From: Bacteroidota bacterium
GTDB lineage: Bacteria > Bacteroidota > Bacteroidia > Cytophagales > Cyclobacteriaceae
DNA length: 64,000 nt
Assembly (NCBI GenBank): GCA_016178785.1
Contig: JACOSO010000024.1
Location: forward strand, 1-64,000
Direction of reading: 5' to 3'
In this document: positions 61,636 to 64,000 of the stretch, piece after piece
Layout of the letters: each line of letters begins with the position of its first letter
Position numbering within the stretch: position 1 is the first letter of the stretch
Notes under the pieces: model-generated
What the model saw: only the letters and a program-made list of their open reading frames with translations
What the model was told of the DNA's origin: nothing
Database searches by the model: none
Translations under genes and position numbers: made by a program

Positions 61636-62541
61636 ATGCTGCCGATAAACTTTGAGGACGTAAGGCGTGCAGGTGGACTTGAGTTATTGGCCCGGCAAAT
61701 GGTGGAAGGGTTCATTACAGGTCTGCATAAATCACCCTATCACGGCTTTTCTGTAGAATTTGCCGAACATCGGTTATATAACGAAGGCCAAAGTACCCGC
61801 CATATTGATTGGAAAGTGTTTGCCCGAACCGATCGGCTGTACACCAAGCAATACGAGGAAGAAACAAATTTGCGTTGTCTGATTGCAATTGATTGCTCCC
61901 CATCTATGTACTATCCACAACCGGATATGGACAAGATGAAATTCAGTGTTTACTCGGCTGCCGCGCTCGCCTACTTGCTTACCAACCAGCGCGATGCTGT
62001 CGGCCTCGCCTTATTTTCTGACCAGCTGGAAGAATTGACAACAATAAAGTCAACACCTGCACACCTCGATAAACTGTTCAAACTCCTTGATCAAAAATTA
62101 ACTACTCCCTCGCAGCTAAAACAGACACGAATTGCGGAAGTCCTTCATACGCTGGCAGAGAAAATTCATAAACGCTCTTTGGTAGTAATCTTTAGCGACA
62201 TGTTTGAGGGTGAAGACCTGGAAGAGATTTTCAAAGCATTGCAGCACCTCAAGCACAACAAGCACGAAGTCTTGCTATTTCACATCACCGATCATGAGAC
62301 GGAACTTGCCTTCAATTTTGAAGAGCGGCCTTATGAATTTATTGATCTTGAGAGCGGGGAAAAACTGAAACTCAATCCTGCCGAGGTAAAAGAGAGATTT
62401 GTAAAACAGCTCAACTTAGTTCACAGCGAATTGAAAATGAAGTGCAACCAACTCAAGATCGATTTCATTTCAGCAAATGCGCGCCAAAATTACTTTGAGG
62501 TCCTTCAGGCTTATTTGATCAAGCGGGCGAAGATGAGATAG
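61636..62541 (+). CDS. DUF58 (vWA-like) protein
   Basis: Cytoplasmic 301-residue protein. The DUF58 block GFSVEFAEHRLYNEGQSTRHIDWKVFARTDRL (core STRHIDWKVFART) and a metal-site-like DCSPSMYY (about 90-97) are clear. DUF58 proteins usually act with MoxR-type AAA ATPases, but none lies next door. Transcribed divergently from the PUR gene. Confidence 0.88.
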   Translation: MLPINFEDVRRAGGLELLARQMVEGFITGLHKSPYHGFSVEFAEHRLYNEGQSTRHIDWKVFARTDRLYTKQYEEETNLRCLIAIDCSPSMYYPQPDMDKMKFSVYSAAALAYLLTNQRDAVGLALFSDQLEELTTIKSTPAHLDKLFKLLDQKLTTPSQLKQTRIAEVLHTLAEKIHKRSLVVIFSDMFEGEDLEEIFKALQHLKHNKHEVLLFHITDHETELAFNFEERPYEFIDLESGEKLKLNPAEVKERFVKQLNLVHSELKMKCNQLKIDFISANARQNYFEVLQAYLIKRAKMR

Positions 62542-62546
62542 ATTTA

Positions 62547-62625
62547 AATTCAAAATTCTGGATTCAAAATTCAAAACTGAATTCATGTGCAAACGTTGAA
62601 TCTTGAATTTTGAACTTCGAATTTT
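62547..62625. repeat. Family B inverted repeat between convergent genes
   Basis: AAATTCAAAATTCTGGATTC ... on the left is the near-complement of GTTGAATCTTGAATTTTGAAC ... on the right (parts). The right arm ends on the stop codon of the ferredoxin gene. It may act as a two-way terminator. Confidence 0.6.
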
Positions 62626-62983
62626 AGGCCTGCAACTCTTCGTTGTGCAAATACGCCTTCCTTGCCATTAAGACTTCCTTTGATTCGACATGATCGGGAT
62701 CAGGCACGCAGCAGTCTACCGGGCAAACCGCGGCACACTGAGGCTCTTCATGAAAACCTGTACATTCGGTGCACTTGCCGGAAACGATGTAGTAAAATTC
62801 GTCAGACACAGGAGCTTGCAATTGCTTGGCGTCTGTCATCGAGCCATCATCCTGCTTCACTTCGGTGAGTTTCGTTCCCCCTGCCCACGTCCACTCGCGG
62901 CCACCTTCATAGATGGCCGTGTTGGGGCATTCCGGCTCGCAAGCCCCGCAATTGATACATTCTTCCGTGATTTTGATGGCCAT
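62624..62983 (-). CDS. 4Fe-4S dicluster ferredoxin
   Basis: Soluble electron carrier of 119 residues. The first cluster motif is C9-x2-C12-x2-C15-x3-C19 ([12 protein letters not shown]), and the second is in the [24 protein letters not shown] region. A ~30-residue insertion separates the two. It is divergent from the acyl-CoA reductase gene, a pairing I believe is common in Bacteroidota. It may supply electrons to an unidentified oxidoreductase. Confidence 0.95.
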   Translation of the reverse strand: MAIKITEECINCGACEPECPNTAIYEGGREWTWAGGTKLTEVKQDDGSMTDAKQLQAPVSDEFYYIVSGKCTECTGFHEEPQCAAVCPVDCCVPDPDHVESKEVLMARKAYLHNEELQA

Positions 62984-63009
62984 AGCCTATGCTTTCAATA
63001 AATTTAGGG

Positions 63010-63017
63010 CAAAAATA
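63010..63017 (-). promoter_or_regulatory. Putative -7 promoter box of the ferredoxin gene
   Basis: Minus-strand TATTTTTG matches TAnnTTTG, 26 bases before the ATG at 62983. Confidence 0.45.
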
Positions 63018-63069
63018 GCGTACAGGATTTTATCGTACAAAAACTACGGATTTTCACCAAAGGTTCAGC

Positions 63070-64000
63070 ATGACACTCGAAAACAGAATTAAAGCATTTC
63101 ACCTGCTCGGAGAAAAGATCAGAACCCTCTCTTCCAATGAAAAAGAAAATCTATTTGAGAAAGTGGCAAATGAAAACCCGTGGTTTATCGCAGAAAACGT
63201 AGACCAGGCTTTGAAAGGGGTCTCAAAATTTCTGGATCAGAAGGTATTAGAGACCTGGCTGGGCAATTATTCTATTAAAAATTCGTCAAAGAAGATTGGT
63301 GTTGCCATGGCGGGGAATATTCCTTTGGTTGGTTTTCATGACTTGTTGTGTGTGCTTCTATCAGGCCACCAATTGGTGGCTAAATTAAGCTCGAGCGATT
63401 CAGTGCTCTTGAAGTTTATTAAGGATTCGCTCATTGAATTGAATCCGGAATTCAAAGAAAAAATAGTTTTTGAAGAACGATTGAAAGGTGTTGACGCTGT
63501 AATCGCCACAGGTAGCGATAATACCTCACGGTATTTTGAGTATTATTTTCGAAACATTCCACACATCATTCGCAAAAACAGGACCTCATGCGCAGTGATT
63601 TTAGGTGAAGAATCTTCGGAAGAATTTTCAGTTTTAGGCAAGGACATTTTCAGTTACTTCGGATTAGGCTGTAGAAATGTTTCGAAGATTTATGTTCCGG
63701 AAAATTTTGATTTCCCTTCGATGCTTAAAAATTGGGACTCTTTCCAACCGATCATCAATCACCACAAATATGCCAACAACTATGACTATCAAAAATCAAT
63801 TCTGTTGATCAATCAAATTCATTTTTATGACAATGGATTTTTGCTCCTTACCAAAAGTGAAAATCTGGTCTCTCCCATTTCAACAATTTATTATGAATCG
63901 TACAAAGATCAGGATGATCTTACCATGAAACTCAAATTGAACGCGGAGAAAATTCAATGCATTGTTTCAGCACGAGGCTGGTTCAGGCAAAGCATCCCGT
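63070..64000 (+). CDS. Acyl-CoA reductase, LuxC family (cut by window end)
   Basis: Open frame from the ATG at 63070 to the window edge, 310 residues so far with no stop. It matches the LuxC-type acyl-CoA reductases: KKIGVAMAGNIPLVGFHDLLC, a GSDNTSRYFEYYF block, IIRKNRTSCAVILGEE, the Cys-containing YFGLGCRNVSKIYVP (probable acyl-binding Cys) and the HHKYANNYDYQKS stretch. It reduces fatty acyl-CoA to aldehyde in the family. Its C-terminus lies outside the window. Confidence 0.88.
   Translation, partial: MTLENRIKAFHLLGEKIRTLSSNEKENLFEKVANENPWFIAENVDQALKGVSKFLDQKVLETWLGNYSIKNSSKKIGVAMAGNIPLVGFHDLLCVLLSGHQLVAKLSSSDSVLLKFIKDSLIELNPEFKEKIVFEERLKGVDAVIATGSDNTSRYFEYYFRNIPHIIRKNRTSCAVILGEESSEEFSVLGKDIFSYFGLGCRNVSKIYVPENFDFPSMLKNWDSFQPIINHHKYANNYDYQKSILLINQIHFYDNGFLLLTKSENLVSPISTIYYESYKDQDDLTMKLKLNAEKIQCIVSARGWFRQSIP

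Overview
The window comes from a member of the Bacteroidota, most likely Cytophagales-like. Lineage markers are a PorP/SprF protein next to a giant PKD protein with a gliding-type (CHU_C) C-terminal domain, a type IX secretion plug protein (DUF5103), PUR-type DUF3276 and DUF5683 proteins, and TAnnTTTG promoter boxes in front of many genes. Shine-Dalgarno sequences are mostly absent. Nearly all of the DNA is chromosomal core and envelope genes. I see no prophage, no transposase, no tRNA or rRNA and no CRISPR array. No gene-free stretch exceeds 300 bases.

Layout. 1-3750: two tandem outer-membrane barrels, a lysophospholipid acyltransferase, and two tandem secreted paralogs, the first broken by one stop codon. 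3751-9601: urocanase coupled to a patatin, a metallo-hydrolase, accA and the PorP/SprF partner. 9598-13305: the 1235-residue PKD/CHU_C surface protein. 13537-21546: housekeeping block pyrG, yidC, parA-parB-DUF5683, dapB, lepB. 21610-31152: two VOC proteins around a minimal AraC regulator, ung, apaG, a methyltransferase, a coiled-coil membrane protein, a conserved orphan family, a TerB-like protein, an oxidoreductase coupled to PPK2, and small proteins. 31176-36663: FAD dehydrogenase, tyrS and a possible lipid-modification group (PAP2_C, PhyH, SDR). 36660-44449: an envelope run (Omp85-like barrel, TonB-like protein, SPOR protein, barrel, large TPR protein). 44531-53976: sugar-dehydrogenase-like propeller, ABC-F ATPase, LVIVD lipoprotein, ECF sigma with a membrane-spanning barrel partner, and the type IX plug protein. 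54014-64000: phytase-like esterase, serine hydrolase, hemolysin III, thiolase, a stand-alone Cas6, ychF, a PUR protein, DUF58, ferredoxin and a LuxC-type acyl-CoA reductase cut by the window end.

How the genes relate. The surface-protein, PorP and plug genes all point to an active type IX secretion pathway. parA, parB and the half-sites in front of them point to chromosome segregation. The envelope run at 36660-44449 looks like machinery that spans the periplasm.

Two things stand out. First, an isolated cas6 lies downstream of ychF with no cas partners or array nearby. Second, short dispersed repeats (quasi-palindromic or repetitive phrases) sit in many spacers and have become part of coding regions: three envelope genes read through such repeats just before their signal peptides, two of them in the same frame and at the same offset. 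All calls were made by eye from the sequence; no database search was run.
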